Positions 62,964 to 64,000 of a stretch of 64,000 nucleotides of DNA are shown piece after piece; position 1 is the stretch's first letter; each line of letters opens with the position of its first letter. Source of the DNA: Phaeocystidibacter marisrubri (lineage in GTDB: Bacteria > Bacteroidota > Bacteroidia > Flavobacteriales > Schleiferiaceae). The notes under the pieces are model-generated. The model was not told the DNA's origin and did no database searches. It saw only the letters and a list, made by a program, of their open reading frames with translations. The stretch lies in NCBI RefSeq assembly GCF_008933165.1, contig NZ_WBVQ01000002.1:1304229-1368228 (forward strand), written 5' to 3'. The translations under genes were made by a program, and so were the position numbers.

Positions 62964-63740
62964 CTAGAACTGAATCGTGTCGATATCAGTAACCTGACCG
63001 AGTGTGACATTCACTCCTGTGATGGTTTGATCGGTGTAAGGCGCCGCCGCGGAAAAATTGACATCATGTGTACCTGCAGGCAAGCCTGAGATGCGGAAGT
63101 ATCCAGTGGTGTCTGGAACGGTTCCAATGGTGTCAGTATTGTCAATAACGAAAGTGTATGTAACTGCTGTGTCTGGCTGAACATAACCTTCAATGGCTCC
63201 AGAAGTTGCGTCAACAAAGGCGCGGATAACAGGCTTCAGAATGTATTTGCCATTTCCAGTGAGTACAATGGAACGAGCAGCATCAAAGTCAAGTGTTACA
63301 CTGTATTCCACTCCATCTATGAGTGTTTCGTTGAACTTGATTTTAAGACCGCTTGATTGTGCGCTTGGGGTTTTAAGATCGTATATAACAGAGTCTACCA
63401 TTACGGTATTGTTGTTTCCAAGGATCAAACGAATCTGGCTCACTTCACCAGATGGAATATCTTCCGTTGCGATAAGTGTGTCGAGTCCGTTGTTCAACTC
63501 GAGCAAGTCATAAATGCCAGGTTGAATAGCGTTAAGAGTAGTTTTACCGCTGTCTGCATAAATGATTTCAACCGCCTGAACGTCGATGTTAACTTGATCG
63601 TAATCGCCAGGAGCGTCGGTTAGTTTCACGTTCATGGTACTGGTACCATTCTGTGTAGTAGGTTCCTCTTCAGAACACGATACAAGTGTCAATCCCATCA
63701 ACGCCGCTCCGAAAAGCGTGGTCATGTTAATCTTCATCAT
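62964..63740 (-). CDS. DUF4382-like lipoprotein
   Basis: I take ATG at 63740 (258 aa, MMKINMTTLFGAALMGLTLV then SCSEEEP), which gives a lipoprotein signal with Cys after LVS; the longer frame adds 26 residues. The DUF4382 part has MNVKLTDAPGDYDQVNIDVQ and AVEIIYADSG, IYDLLELNNGLDTLIATEDI, QIRLILGNNNTV, and SVTLDFDAARSIVLTGNGKY followed by ILKPVIRAF. A C-terminal carboxypeptidase-regulatory-like beta-sandwich comes after (GAIEGYVQPDTAVTYTF). Probably an outer-membrane surface or periplasmic lipoprotein of unknown role. A single gene between two terminators. Confidence 0.85.
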   Translation of the reverse strand: MMKINMTTLFGAALMGLTLVSCSEEEPTTQNGTSTMNVKLTDAPGDYDQVNIDVQAVEIIYADSGKTTLNAIQPGIYDLLELNNGLDTLIATEDIPSGEVSQIRLILGNNNTVMVDSVIYDLKTPSAQSSGLKIKFNETLIDGVEYSVTLDFDAARSIVLTGNGKYILKPVIRAFVDATSGAIEGYVQPDTAVTYTFVIDNTDTIGTVPDTTGYFRISGLPAGTHDVNFSAAAPYTDQTITGVNVTLGQVTDIDTIQF

Positions 63741-63822
63741 TATGGATTTTAGGTTCGTAGTAGATTTGAGGATGGTCTTCACTATATAAAGCGATGATGT
63801 ATCGCAATGTCCGCACATAAAA

Positions 63823-63849
63823 AAAGCCGCTCACAATGTGAACGGCTTT
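63823..63849 (-). terminator. Terminator after the right-edge gene
   Basis: AAAGCCG-c-TCAC pairs with GTGA-a-CGGCTTT, followed by T7 on the minus strand. Confidence 0.75.
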
Positions 63850-63871
63850 CTTAGCGTGTGTTTGTGTGGAA

Positions 63872-64000
63872 TTAGTTTCCTCTCATGATGTTGATGGAAC
63901 CACTAAGGGTTTCACTTTGATACGTCATTGGATTGTTGAGTTCGATGGTGTAGAAGTACGTACCATCGGCTAAATCCTGACCATTGGAGTCTTTCCCTTC
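63872..64000 (-). CDS. C-terminus of a gliding/type IX-type (CHU_C) protein, partial
   Basis: The last 42 codons are in the window: GKDSNGQDLADGTYFYTIEL, then SGSINIMRGN and stop. The (L/P)DGTYFY motif followed by GSINIMR is the end of the gliding-motility-associated C-terminal domain (CHU_C), a type B type IX secretion signal. The gene continues to the right, so its size and function cannot be told. Confidence 0.75.
   Translation of the reverse strand, partial: EGKDSNGQDLADGTYFYTIELNNPMTYQSETLSGSINIMRGN

Overview
The window looks like the chromosome of a marine-type Bacteroidota (Flavobacteriales-like). The signs are type IX secretion C-terminal sorting domains (genes ending at 35088 and 38962), a gliding-type C-terminal domain at the right edge, several promoters of the Bacteroidota TAnnTTTG kind, and TraR/DksA and lspA orthologues typical of the phylum. 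No rRNA, tRNA or CRISPR array was seen. Family calls come from reading the sequence by eye, not from database searches.

1-14.6 kb (+ strand): two tandem ComEC-like metallo-beta-lactamase-fold proteins (the first cut by the window edge) run directly into a single 3,995-codon gene. Its product is a signal-less, beta-rich giant protein with many LysM-like repeats in its second half. The three genes are 3 and 10 bp apart and look like one operon of unknown function.

14.6-36.7 kb (- strand): a polymorphic-toxin locus. A secreted protein with a type IX sorting domain is followed by a giant SpvB/TcB-Rhs protein (about 3,470 aa) with its own tip and a candidate immunity gene. Downstream lies about 9.6 kb of displaced pieces: partial copies of the Rhs 3' end joined to different tips (two with a zincin HExxH motif, one that may be a caspase-like cysteine protease, others unrecognised or decayed), each followed by a different small secreted, lipoprotein or membrane immunity candidate. 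The pieces share repeats: a 71-bp element at the 3' end of three unrelated immunity genes, a shared breakpoint inside the Rhs gene, and two IS remnants joined to the Rhs gene at one same base. It reads as a silent archive of tip-immunity cassettes flanked by homology arms that could replace the expressed tip.

36.8-64 kb: ordinary chromosome. A type IX-secreted beta-helix protein with poly-G tracts; an M28 peptidase-gpsA-GNAT cluster; lspA, TraR/DksA and ileS; an SDR; a small outer-membrane protein; a GluR0-like glutamate-receptor/K+ channel followed by a 25-bp tandem repeat; a TfoX-N/GNAT/bestrophin/RidA operon; two DEAD-box helicases; a MarR-MFP-RND-TolC efflux operon with a clear operator over its promoter; a cell-wall amidase; an NTF2-like protein; and a DUF4382-type lipoprotein.
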